Shown: positions 18,065 through 27,317 of the stretch, in pieces
How positions within the stretch are numbered: position 1 is the stretch's first letter
Layout: each line of letters begins with the position of its first letter
Assembly: GCA_023666275.1 (NCBI GenBank)
Contig: JAMPCJ010000002.1
Span: forward strand, 62,001 to 126,000
DNA length: 64,000 nucleotides
Direction of reading: 5' to 3'
From: Treponema brennaborense
GTDB taxonomy: Bacteria; Spirochaetota; Spirochaetia; Treponematales; Treponemataceae
The notes under the pieces: generated by a model
The model's input: only the letters and a program-made list of their open reading frames with translations
Told to the model about the DNA's origin: nothing
Databases searched by the model: none
Made by a program: the position numbers and the translations under genes

Positions 18065-19999
18065 TTATATGAACAGCTTGACGCCGAAAGACGCGATAAA
18101 GCCTTTTTCCGTGCCGTACTGCGGATCGTCGCTGTCGGCGCGGGTATAGTCGTGTTCGCTGTTGTCATTCGCGTAGGCATCGTCTTCAAGCACCGTGTAA
18201 TAGCTGTAGACATAGCCGATTTCTCCGTACAATGTCAGCGGAATGCGGAATTTTCTGAAAGAATACGACGCGCCGAGTTTTACCACATGGAACCATTGAT
18301 ACGCGCCGTCATGCAGAAAATATTTTTTCATGTCGTCGCGCCCTTCATTGTCAAGTTCCGAATACAAAGAACTGCCGCGGACAGCCTGACTTCCGTGGTC
18401 TGCCCCGCAGCGCGCAAACTGGTATTGGGCGTGAGCGCGGAAATTCGGCATCGGCATGGTTTCAAACAAAAAATTAAATTCATCGGAATTCGGCGGCATA
18501 TAATATCCGACCGGTTCTCCGTGATTCATGCAGGCTTCGGAAACATACTGCCCGAAATACCAAGGCGTATAATTTATCGAATGATGCGTATAGCAGTACG
18601 GTTCAATCTTTGTGTAGCGCGCGGAAAACGATGCAAACGGCAGGAACGGCACATTTACTTTTAACCCTGCCTGCAAGGCAAACATATCGCGCGTCGCATT
18701 AAAAATTTTTCCGCTGAGCATGCCGGTTGCAGTGCTGAATCCGTTCATTTCATCGAAATAACTGGAAAACCACACTCTGCCGAAGCCGGGGTACTGCACG
18801 CGGATATTGCCGAACAGGGCCAGATTGTCAAAATCGCCGACTTGGTTCTGATAAAAAACCATATTCACCAGCGGGAACATATAGCCGAGTTCAAACCGTT
18901 TCGGCCATACGCAGGTTGTTCCGCCGTCGACATGCAGATATTTGAAATCGGCTTCTATCATGGCAACGGAATACGCGTTTTGGAACATAGCCGACGGATC
19001 ATACGCCGTTACGCCGTAACTGCTTTCGTACAGCTCGTATTTATACGTATCTCCGTATACGTGTCCCGAAAGCGGCGCTTCGAGAATGCCCGTCATTGTC
19101 GCAATATTCAGCCATTTGAAAAGGCGCGCTTCCGCTTCAAAAGCGAGAAACGGTTTTGCGCGGCTGTTGACCACAAGCGAGGCGCCGTTGTCCATGGCAG
19201 CCCACTCGCGGTTTATGCGTCCGAGCCTGATTTGAATGCGGTTCTGCAATGCGGAATACGTAAACTCGCCCGTCATGCCGAAGCCGAACGCCAAGCCGTC
19301 GCACCAGTCTTCAAGCCCGTCGGCATCCATTGCGCCGGATTTATATACGACGCCGTCCCAGGGCTTGGTAAACGTAAACGGAAAAAACGCGCGGTTTCTG
19401 TATGTCTTGATCGTCTTTGTCGGTTTATTCGTATCGTACCAGAACTTTCCTATTTCATACGAGCCGTTCCAGTATGACAGCACGGAACGCACCGCAACGC
19501 CGAATAACGACAAATCGAACGAAAGCGAACTGCCTAAATCGCCGGCGGCGGAAAACATCGGCTTGAAATATCCGCCGAATTGTTTGTCGTCGCTGTATAT
19601 GCCGGCGGATATAAACGAATCGAGTTTTGCGGTAAGATCCATTGAAATGGGAACACCGCCGGACTGCGGAAAATACCAGCCGCCGCGCTGCCAGTCGAAA
19701 CCCGCTTTCCGCTCGAATTTTTCTGCCGCCTGCTTTAATATATCGATTTCTGCCGGCTTAAGCGCAGAAGTTCCGTCCGATTCTTCTTCCGCGGAAAGAA
19801 TTTCATTGACGGCACGTTTTATCGTTTGTTCGGAATAAGGGCGGGCGCCGGAAAGCGGCGAACACAAGCCGAGCATCTGCGCATGTTCTATCAGCATATA
19901 AATGTCGTCATCAATGTGAACAGACACATGTGTCTGCGCACATACCGAAGCGGCGCACAGCGCCAAAACAGCAAACAGACAAAACACCTTTTTTTTCAT
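18065..19999 (-). CDS. Predicted outer-membrane beta-barrel protein, Wzi-like
   Basis: A 644-residue protein with a signal peptide cleaved after residue 21 (CAASVCA/QTH). Residues about 25-80 have a helical IYMLIEHAQMLGL and ARPYSEQTIKRAVNEIL pattern, like the N-terminus of capsule-assembly Wzi-type proteins. The rest is rich in aromatic-flanked amphipathic strands typical of a large barrel and ends with Phe-Ile at the C-terminus (ASFGVKLFI), as outer-membrane barrels often do. Wzi anchors capsule in E. coli; treponemal relatives are uncharacterised. The start has AGGAAAGGGAT upstream. The next gene upstream (20105-21853) has the same architecture, so this is a tandem family pair. Confidence 0.65.
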   Translation of the reverse strand: MKKKVFCLFAVLALCAASVCAQTHVSVHIDDDIYMLIEHAQMLGLCSPLSGARPYSEQTIKRAVNEILSAEEESDGTSALKPAEIDILKQAAEKFERKAGFDWQRGGWYFPQSGGVPISMDLTAKLDSFISAGIYSDDKQFGGYFKPMFSAAGDLGSSLSFDLSLFGVAVRSVLSYWNGSYEIGKFWYDTNKPTKTIKTYRNRAFFPFTFTKPWDGVVYKSGAMDADGLEDWCDGLAFGFGMTGEFTYSALQNRIQIRLGRINREWAAMDNGASLVVNSRAKPFLAFEAEARLFKWLNIATMTGILEAPLSGHVYGDTYKYELYESSYGVTAYDPSAMFQNAYSVAMIEADFKYLHVDGGTTCVWPKRFELGYMFPLVNMVFYQNQVGDFDNLALFGNIRVQYPGFGRVWFSSYFDEMNGFSTATGMLSGKIFNATRDMFALQAGLKVNVPFLPFASFSARYTKIEPYCYTHHSINYTPWYFGQYVSEACMNHGEPVGYYMPPNSDEFNFLFETMPMPNFRAHAQYQFARCGADHGSQAVRGSSLYSELDNEGRDDMKKYFLHDGAYQWFHVVKLGASYSFRKFRIPLTLYGEIGYVYSYYTVLEDDAYANDNSEHDYTRADSDDPQYGTEKGFIASFGVKLFI

Positions 20000-20077
20000 T
20001 GTTTAATCCCTTTCCTAAATAATATAAAATTGCCGCGGCAGCAAAATGCGCGGCAGTTATTTTCGATTGCGGGCGGA

Positions 20078-20094
20078 TGCGATACTCTATCGCA
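20078..20094. repeat. Perfect 17-bp palindrome between paired OMP genes
   Basis: TGCGATACTCTATCGCA is a 7-bp inverted repeat around CTC. It lies 10 bases beyond the stop of the 582-residue outer-membrane protein gene and about 80 bases upstream of the 644-residue one. No T-run follows on either strand. It could be an operator or an mRNA 3'-end stem. Confidence 0.5.
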
Positions 20095-20104
20095 CTGTGC
20101 CGTG

Positions 20105-21853
20105 CTAAAACAATTTGGCAGTCACGGAAAGAACAAACTCCGCGCCGTGCTGCACATTATCCTCTTCGTGCCCTGCGTTCAGCACAATTGTATATGCGCA
20201 CTGTCCCGAAAGCGAAATGCGTTCCGTAAAAAAATACGATCCTTTAAGCAGGATTCTGTGGCTGTATTCGGCAATTCCCGTGGGCGCCCAGGTTTCCCGC
20301 GCGATCGCGATAGCCTGTTCTTCCGTATATTTTCCCGTATCGTAGCCGACGACCGGATAATACGTATACTTGCCTTTATATATTTCCGTTTCGGCGGTAG
20401 ACGAGCCGTCTTTGTTATAAAACAAATTGAAGCCGTTTTCGCCGTTTGCGGCAAAACGGTACTGCATTTCGCAGGACCATTTTGCAGGCACTTCATACCC
20501 GAAGCGGAACTGCACCGCTATCGTATCCGGTCCGAACGGAGTTCCGATCCAGGAAGCAATCGGCATTTTCGTGTTTTCCAGATTATCGAAACGTTCCCGA
20601 TACAATGACCAGTTCGGATCATGCTTAATGTACAGCCAGGGCGTTGCGTACAAACCTTCGAGCCCCGTTATCCAGATGCCTTTTTTCGCAGACGGCAGCT
20701 TTACTTCGATTCCGAGCTGACCGCCGAGACTGTCCGGGAACATTTTTCCGCGCGGACCGTCCAATTCCGGCGGAATTTGTATTTCATTCTGGGCGTATAC
20801 GCCGTAAATCCGCACGTTTTTGCAGACAGCGTAATCGAACGTTACGCCGAAATACGCGCAGACGCGGGACTCCCCGTACGTTTTCGCTTCTCCGTCCGCC
20901 TGCCCCGCATTGTAATTGCCGTAGCCTTCCCAGGGCGACATCGAATGCATTATCATCAGCGGATTCATGAAGCGCAGTTCCAGCGGCGCATTCACATACG
21001 TGCCTTCGATAACGCCGAGCTGAAAGCGCTTGAACGGGCGCGCCTCGATGCGGTGCAGATACAAAAATTTATTCACATCGACTTCGATAACATCGCCGGT
21101 ATATCTGATGCGCGGAGAAAACAGCGTCAGTCTTGCATAGGCTTCCGTTTCGAAATTTTCGGACAGAAAAATGCTTCCCATCTGCGTGGAGCCGACAGAC
21201 ATTGCGCCGCGGCCGAGCTGAAAATTGATGCCTGCCCTGCCGTCCGCAAAACGCAGACCGGTGCTCAAATAAGCGGTGCGCGGCCACAGGAATTCCATTT
21301 GATCGAACGCCAGCGGAATATTGCAATGGTTTTTCGCATCGGAAACCGCCCAGTAGTTTTTTCCGAAAAAAACATCGGATTCTATGCACAGCACATCCGC
21401 GACGTTAAGAAATACCGGCGCGGAAATTACGTTGTCTTTATAAAAATAATTGAAAGACCAGTCTATGTCATCATTTGTTTTGAAATACAATTCCGGCGTT
21501 ACGGATACCGACATTCCGAGCGATATAACGCTCGAACGCAGAAATATGCCGTCTGTTTTGCGAAAATACGACGACACACGTTCATACTGCGCTTTTCCGG
21601 AATCCGTCAGCTTTTCATAATCGATTCCCATAAGATATGCTTTTAATTCCGCAACGGAAAGCGGCGCATTCTGGACAAACGATACTTCGCCCTGCTCAAG
21701 CGCGAGATACATCAGCGAATCATAGATCCAGTGTCCTGCGGGAACCAGTTTTTGGAAAGACAGCGGCAAAGCAGGCGAACGGGAATCCGCCGCGGACAAA
21801 AGCGCCGCCGCATATATCATAAAAACGCCGAAAACAACAGAGAACTTCTTCAT
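20105..21853 (-). CDS. Predicted outer-membrane beta-barrel protein, Wzi-like paralog
   Basis: A 582-residue protein with a signal peptide to about residue 22 (AAALLSAADS). After it comes a helical HWIYDSLMYLALEQGEV and SVAELKAYLMGIDYEKL region that parallels the start of the neighbouring 644-residue protein. A long barrel-like section ends in Leu-Phe (VLSVTAKLF). Proposed location is the outer membrane, and the function is unknown. It has its own promoter, TTGACA-17-TACGAT, with the -10 box 7 bases before ATG and no Shine-Dalgarno, so a leaderless mRNA is predicted. The 105-base gap to the downstream paralog holds a palindrome. Confidence 0.65.
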   Translation of the reverse strand: MKKFSVVFGVFMIYAAALLSAADSRSPALPLSFQKLVPAGHWIYDSLMYLALEQGEVSFVQNAPLSVAELKAYLMGIDYEKLTDSGKAQYERVSSYFRKTDGIFLRSSVISLGMSVSVTPELYFKTNDDIDWSFNYFYKDNVISAPVFLNVADVLCIESDVFFGKNYWAVSDAKNHCNIPLAFDQMEFLWPRTAYLSTGLRFADGRAGINFQLGRGAMSVGSTQMGSIFLSENFETEAYARLTLFSPRIRYTGDVIEVDVNKFLYLHRIEARPFKRFQLGVIEGTYVNAPLELRFMNPLMIMHSMSPWEGYGNYNAGQADGEAKTYGESRVCAYFGVTFDYAVCKNVRIYGVYAQNEIQIPPELDGPRGKMFPDSLGGQLGIEVKLPSAKKGIWITGLEGLYATPWLYIKHDPNWSLYRERFDNLENTKMPIASWIGTPFGPDTIAVQFRFGYEVPAKWSCEMQYRFAANGENGFNLFYNKDGSSTAETEIYKGKYTYYPVVGYDTGKYTEEQAIAIARETWAPTGIAEYSHRILLKGSYFFTERISLSGQCAYTIVLNAGHEEDNVQHGAEFVLSVTAKLF

Positions 21854-21860
21854 TTTTGGT

Positions 21861-21889
21861 ATCGTAAAATCTTATTATGATGTTGTCAA
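21861..21889 (-). promoter_or_regulatory. Promoter of 582-residue OMP gene, leaderless
   Basis: On the minus strand a perfect TTGACA (21884-21889), a 17-base spacer and TACGAT (21861-21866). ATG begins 7 bases after the -10 box and there is no Shine-Dalgarno. Confidence 0.6.
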
Positions 21890-21913
21890 TAAACGAATGC
21901 TTCATTTTATTGC

Positions 21914-23113
21914 TTATTCCCCGCCGTTCACAAGCCAGTCTATGAGTTTTTTGTCATCGAATCTCAGATCCATTTCATCGTATTTTTTTTGAACGGAAGT
22001 GCGCAGCGGCGGCTCGAAACACAAATCCAGCGCTTTGCCGAAAATATCCCGCGGATGCCGGAAAAACCAGCCGATTCCCGCGGAAATGCAGAATTCCACG
22101 TTTCCCAATTCCTGTCCGTGAATAAACGCGGAAAAAATCACCGGTTTGCGGCAGGCGGCGGCTTCCATTGTCATCGATGCGCCGGCTTTCGTTATCACGC
22201 AGTCCGCGGCATGCATCAATTCGTGCATCGCGTTTGTATAGGTGAACACGCGCATATCAGCCGGCGGATGTTTTTTTTTGCGGCGGCACAAACGGATATA
22301 CGACTGCTTGTTTCTGCCGCACACCGCAATCACCGTCATATCAGGCGGCATACGGCGAAAGAATTCATCCGCAAGGCGGACTATATTCGGCAGTCCTTCG
22401 CCGCCGCCCGCCATCAGCACGACGGCATTTTTTTGCGGAATGCCGTATTTTTGTTTGAAGCGCCGCTGCAAAAGCATGCGCTCTTTTTCGTTCGGCGGCG
22501 CGAGAAACTGTCTGCCGACAGGGAACGGAAACACTTTTACCTGCGGACAATCGTCCGTGCCGCTCCCGATTTTATATTTTGCATGCATTTCATTTTTGAT
22601 TTGCGCCGAAAAAACCGCGAAACGCGCCGAACGCACCAAAAACCAGGCGGGATGAGCGGTAAACGGATCCGTTATTACAACCGTGAACGGCAGATTCCGC
22701 CGCACTCTGTCTGCCGCGCGTTTTGCCGCCGGCGCAACCGCAAAATGGAAGCACACAATGTCGGTAACATGACAGCGGCGCATTATTTTTTCGAGATAGC
22801 GGACGGTGCGCCAGGAACACAGCTGCTTTACCGTATGAAGCGCGGGATTCCAGGAAGTGAGCTCGTAAAACGCGGAATACGCAGCAGGCAGCAGCGAACA
22901 CGACAAACGATAGCCGTCTTCGAAAAACGAATGCGAAATAAACTGCCGCGGCCCGAAGCCGTTTTTCAGCACGACCGAGTATGCGGTTTGTTCTTTTTGT
23001 TCTTTCCGTGAAACATACGCTTCGTCCGCAAAATGAGCGCGCAGTATTCGAGCCGGAGACAGATGTCCCGCGCCGGTATCAAGATATAAAAACAAAAAGC
23101 AGCGCGTTTTCAT
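21914..23113 (-). CDS. GT28-type glycosyltransferase (MurG/MGDG synthase-like)
   Basis: A 399-residue protein when started at ATG 23111-23113. The N-terminal LDTGAGHLSPARIL matches the GxGHxxxA acceptor-site motif of diacylglycerol glycosyltransferases and MurG. The C-terminal half has MAGGGEGLPNIVRL and the sugar-nucleotide site VITKAGASMTMEAAACRKPVIF. It probably adds a hexose to diacylglycerol on the cytoplasmic face of the membrane. The longer frame (TTG 23128) is rejected because those codons form the -10 box TATAAT, only 6 bases from this ATG. It is divergent from a GT4 enzyme of the same pathway type. Confidence 0.75.
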   Translation of the reverse strand: MKTRCFLFLYLDTGAGHLSPARILRAHFADEAYVSRKEQKEQTAYSVVLKNGFGPRQFISHSFFEDGYRLSCSLLPAAYSAFYELTSWNPALHTVKQLCSWRTVRYLEKIMRRCHVTDIVCFHFAVAPAAKRAADRVRRNLPFTVVITDPFTAHPAWFLVRSARFAVFSAQIKNEMHAKYKIGSGTDDCPQVKVFPFPVGRQFLAPPNEKERMLLQRRFKQKYGIPQKNAVVLMAGGGEGLPNIVRLADEFFRRMPPDMTVIAVCGRNKQSYIRLCRRKKKHPPADMRVFTYTNAMHELMHAADCVITKAGASMTMEAAACRKPVIFSAFIHGQELGNVEFCISAGIGWFFRHPRDIFGKALDLCFEPPLRTSVQKKYDEMDLRFDDKKLIDWLVNGGE

Positions 23114-23119
23114 TCCGTT

Positions 23120-23147
23120 ATTATACAAGAAAAACCGATATTTTCAA
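23120..23147 (-). promoter_or_regulatory. Promoter of GT28 gene, leaderless
   Basis: On the minus strand TTGAAA (23142-23147), a 16-base spacer and a perfect TATAAT (23120-23125). Only 6 bases separate the -10 box from ATG, so the mRNA should begin at or within one base of the AUG. Confidence 0.65.
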
Positions 23148-23228
23148 AACCGCTTCTGAGCACGGAAAAGCACAAAAGCGGATTTTAATTCTGCGGGATG
23201 TGTCAACGGCTTTTAATTTTGCGGGCTG

Positions 23229-23257
23229 TTGAGCATCGTCGTTCTTTCGGATATACT
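23229..23257 (+). promoter_or_regulatory. Promoter of GT4 operon, leaderless
   Basis: TTGAGC (23229-23234), 17 bases, TATACT (23252-23257). ATG of the glycosyltransferase is at 23266, 8 bases after the -10 box, with no Shine-Dalgarno. Confidence 0.65.
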
Positions 23258-23265
23258 AAAGCGCT

Positions 23266-24534
23266 ATGACAATTGCATTGTTTTCGGATTGCTTTTCTCC
23301 GACAAAAAACGGCGTAGTAACCGTTATTCTGCAGCTTAGGGAACGTCTGCAAAAACTCGGACATACGGTTATCGTCGTTACGGTTCAGCCGGATATTCCG
23401 GTGCAGAAAGAACCGAATGTATACCGTGTCATTGCGGCGCCGATCGGCATGGGCACAGACCAATATCTTGCGTTCCCGAACGTCGTGCGGCTGGTGCATT
23501 TTCTGAAAGACAAACATATCGACATTATCCATGTGCACAGCGAATTTACCATGGGAGCAGCCGGATACCGAGTTGCGCGGATTCTTCATGTGCCGGCAAT
23601 ACTTACAACCCATACATTATGGGAAGAATTTTATCCGTACTATCTTCCGCTGGGAAAAATAATTCCCGCCGACATCATCCGCCGCTGGCTTCGTCATTTT
23701 TGCAGAAAATTTTATGCGCTGATAAACGTATCGCAGAAAGCATATAATTATTTCCATGAAGATTTTATGGTTCCCGAAAAGCCCGCCGCCATCATTCCGA
23801 ACAGCATCGAACCCGATAAATTCTGCAAAACGCATGCACTTCCGGAAGAAATTGCCGCCTTGCGCACAAAGCATTCCATAAAAGACGACGATGTTGTGCT
23901 TCTTTTTGTCGGAAGAATCGGCGAAGAAAAACGGGTTTTCGAATTATTGTCGGTCTGCCAGAATGTCATAAATCAGAACAGCAAAATAAAAATGATTTTT
24001 GTCGGCGCAGGACCGGCATTGATGCCGCTGCAAAAACTGGCGGCAGACGATGCCAAAAACGGCAGCATTATTTTTACCGGCTTTGTGAATTGGTATGAAG
24101 TGCATACTTACTACGAACTGGCGGATATTTTCGTTACCGCATCTTTATCGGAAATGCATTCCATGACGATACTCGAAGCGCTGCATTCCGGTTTGCCGGT
24201 AATTGCCCGCAGCGATTTAAGCCTCGCAGACACCGTTCACAGCGGCGAAAACGGCGTCCTTGTCGAAACCGAAGCGGATATGGAAAAGGAAATACTGTCG
24301 CTGGCGCAGGACGGTCAGCGAAGAACGCAGTACCGCGGCGAATCGCTGAAAATCGCGCAGAATTTTTCTCCGGAATTATTCGGACTGCGCCATGAACAAT
24401 TTTACAAAGAAGTACTGAAAGCGTTTCCGAAACCGTTGAATGAACAAGTGCTGAAAACAGCGCTTGCCGCTGTTTCCTGCGAAAATGCCGCGCAAAAACC
24501 GCCGCAAAACGATTCCGCGGAGAAAAATGCATGA
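23266..24534 (+). CDS. GT4 glycosyltransferase, 1,2-diacylglycerol 3-glucosyltransferase-like
   Basis: A 422-residue GT-B enzyme of family 4. The N-terminus MTIALFSDCFSPTKNGV and the acceptor region HVHSEFTMGAAGYRVAR with TTHTLWEEFYPYY are typical of alpha-monoglucosyldiacylglycerol synthases. The donor site includes VGRIGEEKRVFELL and the EX7E region SLSEMHSMTILEALHSGLPV. The likely reaction is transfer of glucose from UDP-glucose to diacylglycerol at the membrane. The last 35 residues are Ala/Lys-rich and variable. It is first in a tight plus-strand operon: the next gene overlaps by 4 bases, followed by priA and a DtxR-like regulator. Confidence 0.8.
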   Translation: MTIALFSDCFSPTKNGVVTVILQLRERLQKLGHTVIVVTVQPDIPVQKEPNVYRVIAAPIGMGTDQYLAFPNVVRLVHFLKDKHIDIIHVHSEFTMGAAGYRVARILHVPAILTTHTLWEEFYPYYLPLGKIIPADIIRRWLRHFCRKFYALINVSQKAYNYFHEDFMVPEKPAAIIPNSIEPDKFCKTHALPEEIAALRTKHSIKDDDVVLLFVGRIGEEKRVFELLSVCQNVINQNSKIKMIFVGAGPALMPLQKLAADDAKNGSIIFTGFVNWYEVHTYYELADIFVTASLSEMHSMTILEALHSGLPVIARSDLSLADTVHSGENGVLVETEADMEKEILSLAQDGQRRTQYRGESLKIAQNFSPELFGLRHEQFYKEVLKAFPKPLNEQVLKTALAAVSCENAAQKPPQNDSAEKNA

Positions 24535-25325
24535 ATGCGCAGGAAAAAGAGAAGCTTTTGGCGTTCCTCGACACAGCATATTCGTACGCATCCGGCATTC
24601 CGTTCGGCGTCTGTGCGGGAGAAGCAATGTGCGCGTTTCGGGATGACGCATCTTCGGTGCAGAATTCTGCTGCACGCTCCGGCGCGCACAGCGGAATCGG
24701 TAATCCGCAATCCGCCGCTGCCGTGCGGAATGCCGAACCGCAAAACGGCGGAATAACTATTGCGCAAATCGCGGAAAAAATATCGCACTGTACACGCTGT
24801 CAATTGTCGCGGACAAGAAAAAACACCGTTCCCGGCACGGGAGTTTTGCAGCCGCTTGTTCTTGTCGTCGGAGAAGGTCCCGGCGCAGACGAAGACGCAA
24901 GCGGAGAACCGTTTGTCGGAAAAGCCGGAAAACTGCTTGATAAAATGCTTGCCGCAATCCGGCTCGACAGGCATACCAACTGCTTCATTGCGAATATCGT
25001 AAAATGCCGTCCGCCCGGAAACCGTGATCCGCTGCCGGAAGAAGCCGATGCATGCAGATCGTATATAGAAGCGCAGATACATGTCTTGAAACCGAAAATG
25101 ATTCTTGCCGTCGGACGCGTAGCAGCCCAGAACCTGCTGCGGACAACGGAACCGATCGGAAAACTGCGCGGGCGGCTTCTCGATTACGGCAGCATTCCGT
25201 TTATGGCAACCTATCATCCGAGCGCGCTGCTCCGCAACGAAGCGCTGAAACGTCCCGCCTGGGAAGATTTGAAACAGTTCAAACGATGCCTCGACAGCCT
25301 GGTCGGCGATTCGGGCACATATTAG
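24531..25325 (+). CDS. Family 4 uracil-DNA glycosylase
   Basis: A 264-residue protein that removes uracil from DNA, starting base excision repair. The catalytic core starts near residue 80 with CTRC, then the A motif GEGPGADEDASGEPFVGKAG, IANIVKCRPPGNRDPLPEE with a later Cys, and the B motif TYHPSALLRN. The four Cys (CxxC, then a pair 15 residues apart) match the 4Fe-4S ligands of this family. The first 75 residues are a low-complexity Ala/Ser/Asn-rich extension, as seen in some family 4 enzymes. It overlaps the glycosyltransferase gene by 4 bases (ATGA) and lies 2 bases before priA. Confidence 0.9.
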   Translation: MNAQEKEKLLAFLDTAYSYASGIPFGVCAGEAMCAFRDDASSVQNSAARSGAHSGIGNPQSAAAVRNAEPQNGGITIAQIAEKISHCTRCQLSRTRKNTVPGTGVLQPLVLVVGEGPGADEDASGEPFVGKAGKLLDKMLAAIRLDRHTNCFIANIVKCRPPGNRDPLPEEADACRSYIEAQIHVLKPKMILAVGRVAAQNLLRTTEPIGKLRGRLLDYGSIPFMATYHPSALLRNEALKRPAWEDLKQFKRCLDSLVGDSGTY

Positions 25326-25327
25326 GC

Positions 25328-27316
25328 ATGCTTTATCTGGAAACGGTACTTAACGTACCGATTGCGCAATCATTCATCTATTCGTTTTCCGCACAATCAT
25401 CCGCAGAAAACGCAGACAGTGAAATTACTGCCGCTCCGGGAATGCGGGCAGAAGTAAGATTCGGCAGCAGAAAAATGACGGCTTTTATCATACGCGCGGA
25501 ACGGGAACTTCCTCCCGATTTTCCGCTGCCGCCTGAAAAAATAAAGCCTATTCTGCGCCTTATCGACAAAGAACCGCTGTTTACGCAGGAACAAATACAA
25601 CTTTCCTCCTGGATTGCGTCTTACTACATCTGCTCCCAGGGCGAAGCGCTTTCCGCAATGCTGCCGTCCGGAATAAAAGGAACACCGCTGCCTGATTTTT
25701 CATCGGCGAACAGCGGCGATTGGGAACAAAAAACACTTTCGGCGGAACAAAAAGCCGCGGCGGCAGGCATTCTTTCCGGCGGAACAATGCACTATTTATA
25801 CGGCCGGACAGGCTCCGGAAAAACGGAAGTGTTTCTCCATGCCGCGGAACAAATCCTTGCGCGCAGACAAGGCGTTATTTATCTCGTGCCCGAAATAGGA
25901 TTGACGCAGCAAGTTGAAGAAGCGGTGCTGAAACGATTCGGACAGACAGCCGCCGTTCTGCATTCCGGACTTACGCCGAGCCAGAAACTCACAGAATGGA
26001 AGCGCATTCTCCGAAAAGAAGCGAGAGTCGTTATCGGGGCGCGCAGTGCGGTATTTGCGCCGGTTCCGGATCTCGGACTCATTATCATGGATGAAGAGCA
26101 CGATCCGTCTTATAAATCGGGAAACACGCCGCGCTATCACGCACGGCAAATAGCCATGCACCGTGCATCGCAGCTGTCAATCCCGTTTGTCATGGGGAGC
26201 GCAACTCCGTCCGTGGAATCATGGCATTACATGGCAAACGGACTTATAAAAAAACATGTCCTGAGCAAACGGCTCGCCGGCGGGCAGGAACCGGAAATCA
26301 TCATAGAAGACATGTCCGAAAAAACAAATAATTCATGCCTTTCAAAACGGCTCGAAGAGGAAATCAGACAGACGCTTTCGGAAAAACGGCAAACCATTTT
26401 GTTTTTGAACAGGCGCGGCTTCAGCCATTTTTTCAGGTGCATAAGCTGCGGATTTGAACTGACATGCAAAAATTGTTCTGTTTCGCTTACATATCACCGC
26501 AGCGAACACCGTCTTCGCTGCCATTACTGCGGATGGTCCGTTGCGCCGCCGCAGTCATGTCCGGAATGCGGCTCCCTCGACATAGGATATTACGGATTCG
26601 GCACGGAATTCATCGAAAATGAGGTTCGCGCGAAATTTCCGTCGGCAAAGACCGATCGCATAGATACCGACACATTGGTAAAAAAAGATGATTTGCAGCA
26701 GAAAATCCGGAACTTCCGCGAGGGAAAAACAGATATTCTGCTCGGCACGCAAATGGTTGCAAAGGGGCTTAACTTTCCCAATTTGAAGCTGGTAGGCGTT
26801 GTAATGGCTGATACGGGAATGCACATGCCCGATTTCAGAGCGGCGGAACGGACTTTTTCTCTCATCGTGCAGGTTGCGGGAAGAGCCGGCCGATTTTTTC
26901 CCGACGGAAAAGTTATTGTGCAGACATTCAGTCCGAATGCCGTGCCGGTGGCATATTCATGCGCCGGCCGCATTGAAGATTTTTACTCCGAAGAAACAGA
27001 ACAGCGGCGCATTCTTGATTTTCCGCCGTTTTCACGGCTGCTGCGGCTGGTATTCCGTTCCGCAAACAAAACAGCGGCGGAACACGCTGCGGCAATGTTT
27101 CGGCAGCAAATGCGTCAATCGGAAAATTCCTTTGATATTCTCGGACCGTCGGAATGTCCGCTTGCCATGGTCGCCGCAAATTATCGTTTTCAATTGCTGC
27201 TGAAAAGCACAGATACAGAATCCATGAAAAAAGCAGTTCGGCTGGCACTGCACAGCTGCAAATTTCCGGCCGGAGTTTATATCGAAGTTGACGTTGACCC
27301 GCTAAACCTGTTATAA
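25328..27316 (+). CDS. priA: Primosomal protein N' (replication restart helicase PriA)
   Basis: A 662-residue protein; ATG 25328 is 2 bases after the udg stop. The same frame is open back to 25052, but that part lies inside udg and is not homologous. PriA reloads the replisome at stalled forks. The order is: an N-terminal 3'-binding domain; Walker A GRTGSGKTE (about 159); DEEH box MDEEHDPSYK (about 254); a zinc-binding region with four CxxC pairs (370-416: CISC, CKNC, CHYC, CPEC); and a C-terminal helicase half with LGTQMVAKGLNFPNL and QVAGRAGR. All catalytic motifs are intact. Confidence 0.97.
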   Translation: MLYLETVLNVPIAQSFIYSFSAQSSAENADSEITAAPGMRAEVRFGSRKMTAFIIRAERELPPDFPLPPEKIKPILRLIDKEPLFTQEQIQLSSWIASYYICSQGEALSAMLPSGIKGTPLPDFSSANSGDWEQKTLSAEQKAAAAGILSGGTMHYLYGRTGSGKTEVFLHAAEQILARRQGVIYLVPEIGLTQQVEEAVLKRFGQTAAVLHSGLTPSQKLTEWKRILRKEARVVIGARSAVFAPVPDLGLIIMDEEHDPSYKSGNTPRYHARQIAMHRASQLSIPFVMGSATPSVESWHYMANGLIKKHVLSKRLAGGQEPEIIIEDMSEKTNNSCLSKRLEEEIRQTLSEKRQTILFLNRRGFSHFFRCISCGFELTCKNCSVSLTYHRSEHRLRCHYCGWSVAPPQSCPECGSLDIGYYGFGTEFIENEVRAKFPSAKTDRIDTDTLVKKDDLQQKIRNFREGKTDILLGTQMVAKGLNFPNLKLVGVVMADTGMHMPDFRAAERTFSLIVQVAGRAGRFFPDGKVIVQTFSPNAVPVAYSCAGRIEDFYSEETEQRRILDFPPFSRLLRLVFRSANKTAAEHAAAMFRQQMRQSENSFDILGPSECPLAMVAANYRFQLLLKSTDTESMKKAVRLALHSCKFPAGVYIEVDVDPLNLL

Positions 27317-27317
27317 A

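Noticed and set aside
17915-18664. 249-codon frame downstream of the orphan promoter
   Set aside because: Most of it is antisense to the OMP gene, it has no Shine-Dalgarno, and the residues look like a shadow. The promoter is more likely to make a non-coding RNA.
20621-21646. 341-codon plus-strand frame opposite the 582-residue OMP gene
   Set aside because: Antisense to a protein with signal peptide and promoter; no domain and shadow-like composition.
23114-23128. Five extra N-terminal codons of the GT28 protein
   Set aside because: Those bases contain the TATAAT box; the ATG at 23113 gives a proper family N-terminus.
25052-25327. Longer PriA frame of 754 residues
   Set aside because: The extra part lies inside the uracil-DNA glycosylase gene in another frame and has no PriA similarity.
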